Source of the DNA: Tomitella gaofuii
GTDB taxonomy: Bacteria > Actinomycetota > Actinomycetes > Mycobacteriales > Mycobacteriaceae
Length of the DNA: 64,000 nt
Assembly: GCF_014126825.1 (NCBI RefSeq)
Contig: NZ_CP059900.1
Span: forward strand, 186,001 to 250,000
Reading direction: 5' to 3'
Shown here: piece after piece, positions 17,691 to 26,044 of the stretch
How positions within the stretch are numbered: the first letter of the stretch is position 1
Layout: each line of letters begins with the position of its first letter
Notes under the pieces: model-generated
What the model saw: the letters and a program-made list of their open reading frames with translations, nothing else
The model's database searches: none
What the model was told of the DNA's origin: nothing
Position numbers and translations under genes: made by a program

Positions 17691-19150
17691 TCGACCCTCC
17701 TCACCATCTCCGTGGGGGCGTCCCCGATGGGCGTGGGATTGCGGCGCGCGGGCGGCGCCGGCGGCCGGCGGGCCTCGTCCGAGACGCGGACCAGGACCGC
17801 CAGCAGGATGTAATTGGCGAGCAGCGACGAGCCGCCGTAGGACATGAACGGTGTGGTCAGTCCGGTGAGCGGAATGAGCTTGGTGACGCCCCCGACCACG
17901 ACGAACAGCTGGAAGGCCAGCGTGAACGCCAGGCCCGCCGCGAGCAGCTTGCCGAAGCTGTCGCGGACCGCGAGCGCGGTGCGCAGGCCGCGGATCACCA
18001 GGATCGCGAAAAGCATGAGCACGGCGGCCATGCCGATCAGCCCGAGCTCCTCGCCCACCGTGGCCATGATGAAGTCGGTCTTGGCGAACGGCACGGTGTT
18101 CGGCTGGCCGCTGCCCAGGCCCGTCCCTGCGAGCCCGCCCGTGGCGAAACCGAACAGCGCCTGCGAGATCTGGTAACCGCTGGTGTTGTAAGTGGCGAAG
18201 GGGTCGAGCCACACCTCCACGCGCTGCTGGAAGTGGTCGAACATGAAGTACGCGGCGGTGGCGGCCAGCAGGAACAATCCGATGCCGATGAACAGCCAGC
18301 TGGCCCGGTCGGTGGCGATGTAGATCATCACCAGGATCGTCCCGAAGATCAGCAGTGCGAAGCCCAGGTCCTTGTTGAGCACCGCGATGCCGATCGCCAG
18401 GACGACGGCCACCAGCAGCGGGGCCAGGTCGCGCGCGCGGGGCACGTCGAGGCCGAACACGTGCTTGCCGGCGGTGGTGAACAGGTCCTTCTTGGACACC
18501 AGGAACGCTGCGGCGAACACGATGATGAGGATCTTGGCGAACTCGCCCGGCTGGATCGAGAACCCGGCGAAGCGGATCCAGTTTCGCCCGCCGTTGACCT
18601 GGCTGAACCGGGCGGGCAGCAACGCGGGGATGATGAGCAGCACCAGGCCCGCCAGGCCCAGGGTGTAGCTGTAGCTGGACAGCACGCGATGGTCGCGCAG
18701 GAAGTACAGCACCACCGCGAAGCAGACCAGCCCGATGAGCGTCCAGATGATCTGCTGGTTGGCGTCGGAGCTGGGCGCGGGGTGACCGAGGAATGCCTGC
18801 GTCTCCTCGTCGGCCAGGTCCAGGCGGTGTATGAGGACCAGTCCGAGCCCGTTGAGCAGCGCCACGATCGGCAGCATTATCGGGTCCGCGTACGGCGCGA
18901 ACCGGCGGATGACCAGGTGCGCCAGCACCATCAGCACCGTGTACGCGGCCGCGTACTTGGCCAGATCCCACGTGAGGTGCTGTTCCATCGCCACCTCGAC
19001 GATGACGAGCGCCGCGAATACGACGGCGATCGCGAACAGCGTCAGCCACAGCTCCGCCGTGCGGCCGCTCTTGGTCTGCGGCGGAGGTGCGAAACCGCCG
19101 GGCGGGCTGTGGAAGGCGGTGTCCTCGGCGGAGGGCTCGGGCGTGCTCAT
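17687..19150 (-). CDS. rodA: SEDS-family peptidoglycan glycosyltransferase RodA
   Basis: Polytopic membrane enzyme that polymerises lipid II into glycan strands, the partner of PbpA. The 487 residues hold about 11-12 membrane helices. SEDS landmarks include LAGLVLLIIPALLPARFSQV followed by NGGRNWIRF, EFAKILIIVFAA, VGEELGLIG and the C-terminal TPFMSYGGSSLLANY. It overlaps pstP (ATGA) upstream and pbpA downstream, so the cluster is translated as a coupled unit. Confidence 0.96.
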   Translation of the reverse strand: MSTPEPSAEDTAFHSPPGGFAPPPQTKSGRTAELWLTLFAIAVVFAALVIVEVAMEQHLTWDLAKYAAAYTVLMVLAHLVIRRFAPYADPIMLPIVALLNGLGLVLIHRLDLADEETQAFLGHPAPSSDANQQIIWTLIGLVCFAVVLYFLRDHRVLSSYSYTLGLAGLVLLIIPALLPARFSQVNGGRNWIRFAGFSIQPGEFAKILIIVFAAAFLVSKKDLFTTAGKHVFGLDVPRARDLAPLLVAVVLAIGIAVLNKDLGFALLIFGTILVMIYIATDRASWLFIGIGLFLLAATAAYFMFDHFQQRVEVWLDPFATYNTSGYQISQALFGFATGGLAGTGLGSGQPNTVPFAKTDFIMATVGEELGLIGMAAVLMLFAILVIRGLRTALAVRDSFGKLLAAGLAFTLAFQLFVVVGGVTKLIPLTGLTTPFMSYGGSSLLANYILLAVLVRVSDEARRPPAPPARRNPTPIGDAPTEMVRRVE

Positions 19151-20607
19151 CAGGCGCCCACCCGGCAGTTCTGCCCCGGGACCTGGCCGGGCGCGAGTTC
19201 AGTGCTCCCGGTCGGTGCGGCATCGGCCGGCGCGGGCGTAGTGGTGGTCTCCGCAGGGGAGGAGGGTTCTGCGGGCGCGGTGGGCTCGGCCGGCGGCGGG
19301 GCGCCCGGAGCCACGTCCGGCCCGGGTGCGGGCGCCGCCGGCTCGGCGGTGCGGCACACGGGCAGCAGCTCGGTGCGCACCAGCTGGCCGATCTGCTGCT
19401 GCGCGTTCTCCAGGCTGCCGCCGGGCAGGCCGGAACGCACCTGCTCCCGCGCGGCGGGCTGCAGGTCGTCGATGGTGAGCACGTCGCAGTCGGCGGGGTC
19501 GGCGTCGGGCGCCACGAGCTGCAGGGTGCCCTCGTCGTTGACGCACCCCACCTGCTGCACGCTCTGCATCGAGATGCCGAGGACGCTTCCGGGCACGCCG
19601 CGGTGCACCGCGACCAGGCCGTCGGATTCGCCGACGTAGTAGCTGCTGCGGATCCACATGACCGCCACGGTGACGCCGATGCCCGCGAGGACGACGAGCA
19701 GCGCCGCGACGAAGCCGATACGCCCCCAGCGCCGCTTCGCCGCCGGGGCCGGCTGGGTGGCGAGGACCCGGCGCGGTTTGGCGGCCGGCGGGCGCATCGC
19801 CGCAGCACGACCGGCCGAGGTGTCCGGGGGAGGAGCGTCGTCCTCCTCGTCCGAGGCCGCGCCGGCGACGATCGGACGGCTCTGTCCGTAGTCGAGGTCG
19901 ATCACGTCGGCGACGACGACGGTGATGTTGTCCGGCCCGCCGCTGCGCAGGGCCAGCTCGATGAGGCGGTCCGCGCATTCGCGGTGATCGCCCTGGCGCA
20001 TGGTGTCCGCGATGGTCTCGGTGCTGACGACGTCGGACAGTCCGTCCGAGCACAACAGGTAGCGGTCGCCCGCGCGGGACTCGCGCATGGTCAGCGTGGG
20101 TTCGATGTCGTTGCCGGTGAGGGCGCGCATGATCATCGAACGCTGCGGGTGCGTCTTGGCCTGTTCGGCGGTGATGCGTCCCTGGTCGACGAGCGATTGG
20201 ACGAAGGTGTCGTCGCGGGTGATCTGTGTGAGCTGGTCGTCGCGCAGCAGATAGCCGCGGGAGTCGCCGATGTGCACCAGGCCCAGGCGGCTGCCGGCGA
20301 ACAGGATCGCGGTGAGGGTGGTGCCCATCCCCTCGAGCTCGGGCTCCTCGTCCACGTGGTCGGCGATGGCCTCGTTGCCGGCCCGGGTGGCCTCCTCCAA
20401 CTTGCCGAGGATGTCCCCGCCCGGGTCGTCGTCGTCCAACGGCGCGAGCGCCGCGATGATGAGCTGGGAGGCCACCTCGCCGGCGGCGTGCCCGCCCATG
20501 CCGTCCGCGAGGGCCAGCAGCCGTGCGCCCGCGTAGACGGAGTCCTCGTTGTTGCCGCGCACCAGGCCGCGGTCGCTGCGCGCGGCGTACTTGAGTACCA
20601 GCGTCAC
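19150..20607 (-). CDS. pstP: PP2C-family Ser/Thr phosphatase PstP
   Basis: Manganese-dependent phosphatase that reverses PknA/PknB phosphorylation. In the 485 residues the PP2C domain covers about 1-240: RGNNEDSVYAG, LALADGMGGHAAGE (metal-binding Asp), VHIGDSRGYLLRD, YLLCSDGLSDVV and SGGPDNITVVV. A linker, one membrane helix (IGFVAALLVVLAGIGVTVAVMW) and an external domain with a few cysteines and a Pro/Ala/Thr tail follow. GTG at 20607 is selected because the conserved domain begins there and it overlaps the fhaB stop (GTGA). Confidence 0.96.
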   Translation of the reverse strand: MTLVLKYAARSDRGLVRGNNEDSVYAGARLLALADGMGGHAAGEVASQLIIAALAPLDDDDPGGDILGKLEEATRAGNEAIADHVDEEPELEGMGTTLTAILFAGSRLGLVHIGDSRGYLLRDDQLTQITRDDTFVQSLVDQGRITAEQAKTHPQRSMIMRALTGNDIEPTLTMRESRAGDRYLLCSDGLSDVVSTETIADTMRQGDHRECADRLIELALRSGGPDNITVVVADVIDLDYGQSRPIVAGAASDEEDDAPPPDTSAGRAAAMRPPAAKPRRVLATQPAPAAKRRWGRIGFVAALLVVLAGIGVTVAVMWIRSSYYVGESDGLVAVHRGVPGSVLGISMQSVQQVGCVNDEGTLQLVAPDADPADCDVLTIDDLQPAAREQVRSGLPGGSLENAQQQIGQLVRTELLPVCRTAEPAAPAPGPDVAPGAPPPAEPTAPAEPSSPAETTTTPAPADAAPTGSTELAPGQVPGQNCRVGA

Positions 20608-21068
20608 GAGCGCAACTCGATGACGGTTTTGCCGATGCGCACCGGGGTGCCCAACGGGACGGGCGTGGCGGTGGTGACCTTGACCCGGTCCAGATAAGTG
20701 CCGTTGGTGGAGCCCAGGTCCTCCACGTACCACTCGGCGCCGCGTGGAGACAGGCGTGCGTGCCGGGCCGAGGAGTAGTCGTCGGTGAGCACGAGAGTGG
20801 AATCATCGGCCCGGCCGATGAGCACCGGTTGCGTCCCCAGTGTGATCCGCGTGCCGGCCAGCGCACCCTGCGTGACCACGAGATGCTTGGCGACCTTGGC
20901 GCGGCGGCCGCTGATGCGCGCGGGCTTGACCGGGTACCGGGCGCTGGAGAAGCGGGAGCCGGAGGCGGCGTAGACGTCGGTGCGGAGCACGCGGAGGACC
21001 GCCCACACGAACAGCCACAGGAGCAGCAGGAAGCCGCCACGCGTCAGTTGCAGCACCAGGGCTTGCAC
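20604..21068 (-). CDS. fhaB: FHA-domain membrane protein FhaB (FipA)
   Basis: Phosphothreonine-binding adaptor for PknA/PknB signalling and division. The 154 residues carry an N-terminal membrane helix (FLLLLWLFVWAVLRVLR) and a C-terminal FHA domain with IGRADDSTLVL, DDYSSARHARL and LGSTNGTYLD. The length matches mycobacterial FhaB. GTG 21068 is preceded by a strong AGGAGG at 9 bases, which decides the start although the frame is open further up. The next gene up, fhaA, is 280 bases away, so fhaB may have its own promoter. Confidence 0.94.
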   Translation of the reverse strand: MQALVLQLTRGGFLLLLWLFVWAVLRVLRTDVYAASGSRFSSARYPVKPARISGRRAKVAKHLVVTQGALAGTRITLGTQPVLIGRADDSTLVLTDDYSSARHARLSPRGAEWYVEDLGSTNGTYLDRVKVTTATPVPLGTPVRIGKTVIELRS

Positions 21069-21348
21069 GGTGGTCCACCTCCTGGGGTCGGCGGGTGCGG
21101 GCACCCGGCGTTCTCGGGGTCGGTGCGGCCGGGGGCCGCGTTGTCGGGGTCTGCTTCGTCGGTAGGGCACGGCCAGGGCGGGCGGCGCAGATCGCAGCCT
21201 ACTGGCCGGAACCGCCGTCCGGGCGCGGAGCATGAGCCCGCGCCGGTCGCGTGCGCCACCGAGAGATCATCGTACTTGTGCGGCCGGACATCCCGCCCGT
21301 CTCGTCGACATATCCGCCCGCGACCTGCGTCGATGGTGCGGTACGTGA

Positions 21349-22746
21349 TCAGCGGAACTGCACTGCGATGTCCGTGTGGCCCACGCGGATGATGTCGCCG
21401 TGCGCCAGTTGCCACTCGGTGACGGGATTGCCGTTGACGACGGTGCCGTTGGTGGAACCCAGGTCCACGAGCAGCGCCACCGCCCCGTCCCATTGGACGT
21501 CGGCGTGCTGCCGGGACACCCCGGTGTCCGGCACCCGGAAATGGGAGGCCTGGCCGCGGCCGATCACATTGGAGCCTTGTCGCAGGTCGAAGGTGCGGCC
21601 GCTGCCGTCGTCGAGCACGAGCCGCACGCCGTGGGTGCGCGGTTGGGACCAGGCGCCGTAACCGCCCGTCTGCGGGTGGTCCTGCTGCGGGTAGCCCTGC
21701 GTGTGGTCCTGCGGCGGGTACCCCGTGCGGGGGTCGGGCTCCGGTCGGCCATAGGCGCGGGGGTCGAAGCCCTGGAAGGCATAGCGTTGTGACGCATAGT
21801 CCTGCGATGCATGGCCCCAGTGGTCAGATCCATACTCCTGCGCACCGTGGCCCTGCGGCGGCTGCGGCGACCCGGCGCCATAGGCGGGTGCCGCGTACCC
21901 CTGCGAGCTTTGGTCCGGGGGCGGAGAGGCGGGCCGGTCTCCGTACTGCCGGCCGCCGAACTCCCGTCCCGGTTGGTCCTGCCCGGTGTCCGGCCGCTCG
22001 GCCGCGAGATCCTGTCCGTAGTACGGCGCCGGAGGAGCGTCCGGCCCGGGATGGCGGTCGCGACCGTAGCCCTGCCCGCCCCACGCGCTGTAGGACTCGC
22101 CGCCGTACGCGGGCGGGCGGTCGCCCCGTCCCGTGGGGTCGTGCGGTGGTTGCTGCCAGGCCCCGGGCGCGTCACCGCGCCGCGCGGAAGCGGCGTCGGG
22201 CGGCGGAGCCGGGGAGGCGGTGAGCCGGCCCTCGCTGCGCGCACGGTAGCGCTCGGAGGGCAAGCCGCTGTCCGCTGCGCCGGCCTCCTCTCGGGGGGGC
22301 TGGGGCCGCTGCGCGGAGTCGGCACGGCGCTGGGGCGCTTGGCCGGGCACGGGATCCGAGGAGACGGAGAAGCCGGCGTCCGGGTTGATCGAACTCTGCG
22401 CCCGGAACTGTCCGGTGTGCAGGTTGGGAGACGACTGCAGCTCCACCGACACGTCGCCGTAGGTCTGCCACCCCTGCTCGTCGATGAAACCGGCGAGATG
22501 GGTGGCGAACGATCGGAGCGTGAGCTCGGCGTCCGCCGTCAGGTTCTGCTCGTCCGAATCGCTCACCGTGAGCACATAGTGATTGGGGACCACCGGCTGA
22601 TCGCCCTGCATGCGGAGGCCGTCGGACGCCTCCCGGCGCAGCGCGGCCTCGACCTCCGCCGGCATGATCTTGCCGCCGAACACCCGCGCGAAGGCGTCGT
22701 CCACGGCGCCCTCCAACCTGCGCTCGAAGCGTTGCACAAACCCCAC
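21349..22746 (-). CDS. fhaA: FHA-domain protein FhaA with DUF3662 domain
   Basis: Cytoplasmic adaptor linking PknB signalling to peptidoglycan synthesis (it binds phosphorylated MviN/MurJ in mycobacteria). The 465 residues have the DUF3662 N-terminal domain (about 1-115), a long disordered middle (about 125-365) rich in Gly, Gln, Pro, Tyr and Asp, and a C-terminal FHA domain (about 375-465) with VIGRGQASHFRVPD, VSRQHADVQWDG and LGSTNGTVVNG. GTG 22746 has GGAGAGGAGG 6-7 bases before it. First gene of the kinase/cell-wall cluster. Confidence 0.94.
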   Translation of the reverse strand: MGFVQRFERRLEGAVDDAFARVFGGKIMPAEVEAALRREASDGLRMQGDQPVVPNHYVLTVSDSDEQNLTADAELTLRSFATHLAGFIDEQGWQTYGDVSVELQSSPNLHTGQFRAQSSINPDAGFSVSSDPVPGQAPQRRADSAQRPQPPREEAGAADSGLPSERYRARSEGRLTASPAPPPDAASARRGDAPGAWQQPPHDPTGRGDRPPAYGGESYSAWGGQGYGRDRHPGPDAPPAPYYGQDLAAERPDTGQDQPGREFGGRQYGDRPASPPPDQSSQGYAAPAYGAGSPQPPQGHGAQEYGSDHWGHASQDYASQRYAFQGFDPRAYGRPEPDPRTGYPPQDHTQGYPQQDHPQTGGYGAWSQPRTHGVRLVLDDGSGRTFDLRQGSNVIGRGQASHFRVPDTGVSRQHADVQWDGAVALLVDLGSTNGTVVNGNPVTEWQLAHGDIIRVGHTDIAVQFR

Positions 22747-22922
22747 CGACTGCCTCCTCTCCCGCCGCGCGGCGTAACCACAGTGAGCAGGAGCGGGGAC
22801 TCCTGACCCTTAGAGGATACTGGGCGGGTACTGCTACACCGGTCCGTATGGCCTGTCAACCATTGTCGCCGCATCTCGGGCCGCGCGCATCGATGCAGAT
22901 CACACGTGTGTGAACAGGGGAT

Positions 22923-22952
22923 TTGAGGGGCTGTGAGACGCCGTGCTAGTCT
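22923..22952 (+). promoter_or_regulatory. Probable promoter of tRNA-Leu
   Basis: TTGAGG at 22923-22928 and TAGTCT at 22947-22952, 18 bases apart, with TG one base before the -10 (TGCTAGTCT). The implied start of transcription is just ahead of the tRNA at 22967. This is a prediction from consensus only. Confidence 0.45.
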
Positions 22953-22966
22953 CGATCGCGTTGCTC

Positions 22967-23049
22967 GGGCGAGTGGCGGAATGGCAGACGCGCTGGCTTC
23001 AGGTGCCAGTGTCCTTCGGGACGTGGGGGTTCAAGTCCCCCTTCGCCCA
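22967..23049 (+). tRNA. tRNA-Leu (anticodon CAG)
   Basis: An 83-base class II tRNA. The acceptor stem GGGCGAG pairs with TTCGCCC (23042-23048), followed by discriminator A. The anticodon stem CTGGC/GCCAG encloses TTCAGGT with CAG at 23000-23002. There is a long variable arm, as expected for leucine, and a T-arm GGGGT/CCCCT around TTCAAGTC. CCA is not encoded. The position next to fhaA is conserved in mycobacteria. Confidence 0.96.
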
Positions 23050-23078
23050 CAGTGAGCGGTTCAAGCTAGGAACCGACA

Positions 23079-23120
23079 CGAGGTCAGACTGGATTTTTTC
23101 CAGTCTGACCTCGTTTTTTT
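23079..23120 (+). terminator. Rho-independent terminator after tRNA-Leu
   Basis: A perfect 14-bp stem, CGAGGTCAGACTGG at 23079-23092 and its complement at 23100-23113, with a T-rich 7-base loop, followed by seven T (23114-23120). This is an unusually strong, canonical intrinsic terminator for a GC-rich actinobacterium. Confidence 0.93.
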
Positions 23121-23731
23121 GTTGCCTTGGACCCCAGGTTGCATCATCTCGGGGCGTGAGGGCGAAGTCCCGCTGTGGACTGGCATTGCGCAGGCGCACC
23201 AGGTGGGCGAACAGCGACGTTGCGCCTGCCGAAGATGGTGCGGTCAGGTTCGCCCCCCGACCCGCGGTGGCCGGCCGGGGACTGTTGCACGGTCAGGTGA
23301 CGGGGTGGGTCCGAGGGTCTCCTTTCCGCGGCGGCGGTGGTAGGTGCGCTCGACCAGGTCTTCGTGCACCGGTGGTCCGGACTCCCTGCCGTTATTGCCG
23401 CGCTTCTTACCGAAGACTCCGTTCGAGAGCGCGGTGAGAGGTTCACGCGAAGGGTCGCATCGTGGCCGCACCCTCGTCGGAGACGACCACGTGCGCCATG
23501 GGGGACTCGACAGGGAGGGTCAGGGCGCCGAGCGTTGGTGCGTATGGGGTACCCCCGGCCGCGCCAACGTCCGATGCGGTGACGGATTCGTGCACTATCG
23601 CGGAGACTGCAGCGGAAAACACGACGATCACGCCGAAAACTACGGATCGCGGAAAAATTGTCATTCCGCGTGCAGGGTGCGCGTTGACTGGTCGTCGCAC
23701 GGTACCGGCCGAAGCTGGAGGAGGAACCGAG
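23121..23731. other. 611-base region without a confident gene
   Basis: Between the tRNA terminator and the catabolic operon. Several frames are open on both strands, but none has recognisable motifs; the sequence may contain decayed gene remnants. One weak candidate, a small secreted protein on the minus strand, is listed separately. GGAGGAGGAA near 23718-23727 is the ribosome-binding site of the operon's first gene, so the operon promoter should lie in roughly the last 150 bases. Confidence 0.4.
23443..23664 (-). CDS. Possible small secreted protein
   Basis: A 73-residue frame from ATG 23664 that begins with a plausible signal peptide (MTIFPRSVVFGVIVVFSAAV) and ends VVVSDEGAATMRPFA. There is no clear ribosome-binding site, no recognisable family, and the GC of its early codons is lower than that of its neighbours. 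It is divergent from the catabolic operon. It could be a chance frame. Confidence 0.28.
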   Translation of the reverse strand: MTIFPRSVVFGVIVVFSAAVSAIVHESVTASDVGAAGGTPYAPTLGALTLPVESPMAHVVVSDEGAATMRPFA

Positions 23732-24739
23732 ATGACACACGAAGGCGCTGAGACGGGACTCGTCGTTGACGCACACGCGCACGTCTACCCGGCGGCGTAC
23801 CTCGACAAACTCGAGGACTTCGGGGTGCCGGCGAGTTCGACGGCCATCGCGCGCAACATGAACGCTAGTGACGACCGCGACGAGATGCGTGCGCGGATCG
23901 AGATGATGGACATCGCCGGCGTCGATGTGCAGGTGCTCTCGGCCACGCCGCAGCTGCCGCTGGTGGCCGACCCTGCCCACGCCGTCGAAGCTTCACGGAT
24001 GGTCAACGATATCTATCGTCAGCTCATCGACGACCATCCCGGGCGGTTCATCGCCTATGGTGCGATCCCCTTCACGCACCCGGATGCCGCGCTCGAACAG
24101 ATCGCCTATTGCCTCGACGAGTTGGGATTCGTCGGAATCGCGATCAACACGATTCTCGACAACCCGGATTCCGCCATCACCGATGAACGGTTCGCACCCG
24201 TTTTCGAGGAGTTGGACCGCCGGGGCAGTATCGTTTACATTCATCCGACGGGAAAGTCCGCGCATTGCCCTCCCATGTCCCGGCATGGTCTGGCATGGGT
24301 GAACGGAGCGCCGGTCGAGGATGCGATCGCAACGCTGCAACTCCTCAAGGCCGACTACCCCAACGCCTATCCGGGCCTGCGGTTCCATATGGCGCATTTG
24401 GGAGGGGACGTGCCGTTCCTGGCACAGCGAATCCAGGACAACTACGAGGATTGGGACGCATTTCCCGTATCGCCGGCCGAAACTCTGCAGCGCATGTGGT
24501 TCGACGCGGCGAACTTCTCGGGCGGTTCGCTGCGGCTTTCGGCCGACGTCTACGATCCGGATAAATTGCTCGCCGGATCCGACTACCCCTACTTTCAGCG
24601 CGAGAAGTACAACAGGGCGATCGCCTATATCAGCGAGGCCGGGCTGCCCGGCGGCATCGAACGGGCGATCCTTTCCGGGAATGCGAAAAAGCTGTACGGC
24701 GACGCGCTCCCGGCCCAGGCGCCCCGCGCCGAGAAGTGA
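23732..24739 (+). CDS. ACMSD-type amidohydrolase family protein
   Basis: A 335-residue member of the metal-dependent amidohydrolase family (PF04909), which includes decarboxylases such as aminocarboxymuconate-semialdehyde decarboxylase. The metal site is suggested by VDAHAHVYP near residue 13, a mid-protein His (IVYIHPTGK), RFHMAHLGGD and the late Asp in LAGSDYPYF. Non-hydrolytic C-C cleavage or ring decarboxylation is the likely chemistry. ATG 23732 with a strong GGAGGAGGAA is chosen over the longer upstream frame. First gene of the four-gene catabolic block; substrate unknown. Confidence 0.88.
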   Translation: MTHEGAETGLVVDAHAHVYPAAYLDKLEDFGVPASSTAIARNMNASDDRDEMRARIEMMDIAGVDVQVLSATPQLPLVADPAHAVEASRMVNDIYRQLIDDHPGRFIAYGAIPFTHPDAALEQIAYCLDELGFVGIAINTILDNPDSAITDERFAPVFEELDRRGSIVYIHPTGKSAHCPPMSRHGLAWVNGAPVEDAIATLQLLKADYPNAYPGLRFHMAHLGGDVPFLAQRIQDNYEDWDAFPVSPAETLQRMWFDAANFSGGSLRLSADVYDPDKLLAGSDYPYFQREKYNRAIAYISEAGLPGGIERAILSGNAKKLYGDALPAQAPRAEK

Positions 24740-24757
24740 AGTCGAGACGGGAAAGAA

Positions 24758-25993
24758 ATGGAGATGAAAAACAAATCACCAACCGGCAGCGAAATCATCG
24801 TCGCCGGCGCCGGCATCGGCGGACTCGCGGCAGCGCTGGCCCTCCATGCCAGGGGTGCCGCCGTCACGGTGCTCGAGTCCGCCTCCGAGCTCGCGCCTCT
24901 CGGGGTCGGCATCAATTTGCAGCCGGAGGCGGTGGACGCGATCGCTGAACTCAGGTTGCGCGACGTGTTGGCCTCGTTCGCGATCCCGACATCGCAGTCG
25001 CTGTATCTCACGCAGGACGGCATCGAGCTGGCGCGGCGCACGTTCGGGGGAAGGGTCCAGCAGTTCTCCGTCCACCGCGGCCAGTTGCAGATGATGCTCT
25101 ACGAGGCTGCGTACAAGCGGTTGCCGGAAGGCTCGATCATCACCGGGGCGCGCGTGACCGGTTTCGAAGAAGTGGGCGATGAGGTGGTCGTGCACACCGC
25201 CGGCCGGGATGACTTCCGCGGTGCTGCGCTGCTCGGCGCCGACGGCGTCCACTCTGCAGTGCGTTCGCAGCTGCACCCCGGTGCGGACCCCTACCTGTGG
25301 GAGGGGACGACGATGTACCGCGGAACCTGCGACTCCGACACGCAGTTCCTCGACGGGCGGTCGATGGTGCTCGTCTACGGGGAGAACGGCACACGGTTTC
25401 TCGCCTATCCGATCTCGCGCGAAGCGGAGAAAAGGGGACGGTCGTTGATCAACTGGGTCGCGATGCTTCCCGAACACGGTCCTGCCGAGCTCGGGGACGA
25501 CGGGACCCGCAACATCCCCGCCACCGCGGCGGACGTCGTTCCGGTGGTACGCGGTTGGGGATTCGAGTGGCTGGACATCGAAGGCCTGGTAGCCGGCTCG
25601 CACGATGTGCTCCGGTACCCGATGGTCGATCGCGCACCCCTGCACTCCTGGGGCCGCGGGCGCGTGACACTCCTTGGCGACGCCGCGCATCCGATGTATC
25701 CGATCGGCGCGAACGGAGGGTCGCAAGCGATCCTCGACGCGATGGAGTTCGCGCGCAATGCGGCCTCCGACGTGGACATGGGTCTGGTCACGGACGTTGC
25801 CGATGCTCTGCACTGTTACGAAGGGGAGCGGCGGCCGTCGACCACCGATGTCGTGCAGGCGAATCGCCGGCTCAACGCCACTGAACGTGCCATCGCGCGG
25901 AGAGCCCCGGACGAGCTGCAGGAAATGTCGGCCAGCGGCGAGTTCGACCGTATCCAGTCCGCCTATGCACGTGGAGATTTCGACGCCATCTGA
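24758..25993 (+). CDS. FAD-dependent monooxygenase, PhzS-like
   Basis: Class A flavoprotein hydroxylase of 411 residues. The N-terminal dinucleotide motif is VAGAGIGGLAAALAL, the DG motif GADGVHSAVRSQLHP, and the FAD-ribityl GD motif VTLLGDAAHPMYPIG. Segments PLGVGINLQPEAV, FSVHRGQLQMML and YPMVDRAPLHSWGRGR resemble, as far as I remember it, PhzS of the pyocyanin pathway more than ordinary 4-hydroxybenzoate hydroxylase. PhzS and salicylate hydroxylase replace a ring carboxylate by hydroxyl, so an oxidative decarboxylation is possible. Start ATG 24758, or ATG 24764. It follows the amidohydrolase by 18 bases. Confidence 0.9.
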   Translation: MEMKNKSPTGSEIIVAGAGIGGLAAALALHARGAAVTVLESASELAPLGVGINLQPEAVDAIAELRLRDVLASFAIPTSQSLYLTQDGIELARRTFGGRVQQFSVHRGQLQMMLYEAAYKRLPEGSIITGARVTGFEEVGDEVVVHTAGRDDFRGAALLGADGVHSAVRSQLHPGADPYLWEGTTMYRGTCDSDTQFLDGRSMVLVYGENGTRFLAYPISREAEKRGRSLINWVAMLPEHGPAELGDDGTRNIPATAADVVPVVRGWGFEWLDIEGLVAGSHDVLRYPMVDRAPLHSWGRGRVTLLGDAAHPMYPIGANGGSQAILDAMEFARNAASDVDMGLVTDVADALHCYEGERRPSTTDVVQANRRLNATERAIARRAPDELQEMSASGEFDRIQSAYARGDFDAI

Positions 25994-26044
25994 CCCACGA
26001 TGACCGATCGGATCGCACACCACTACGCAGTGAGGGAACAACAC

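Noticed and set aside
16200-19808. A 1202-codon frame joining pbpA with upstream sequence
   Set aside because: Only the part from GTG 17690 is PbpA; the rest lies out of frame under rodA and pstP.
22967-23120. tRNA-Leu 3' end as an attL site for an integrated element
   Set aside because: I found no second copy of the tRNA 3' end to the right and no integrase gene in the window.
22999-23199. Minus-strand frame across tRNA-Leu and its terminator
   Set aside because: A typical artefact of tRNA antisense; it reads through the tRNA and the terminator stem.
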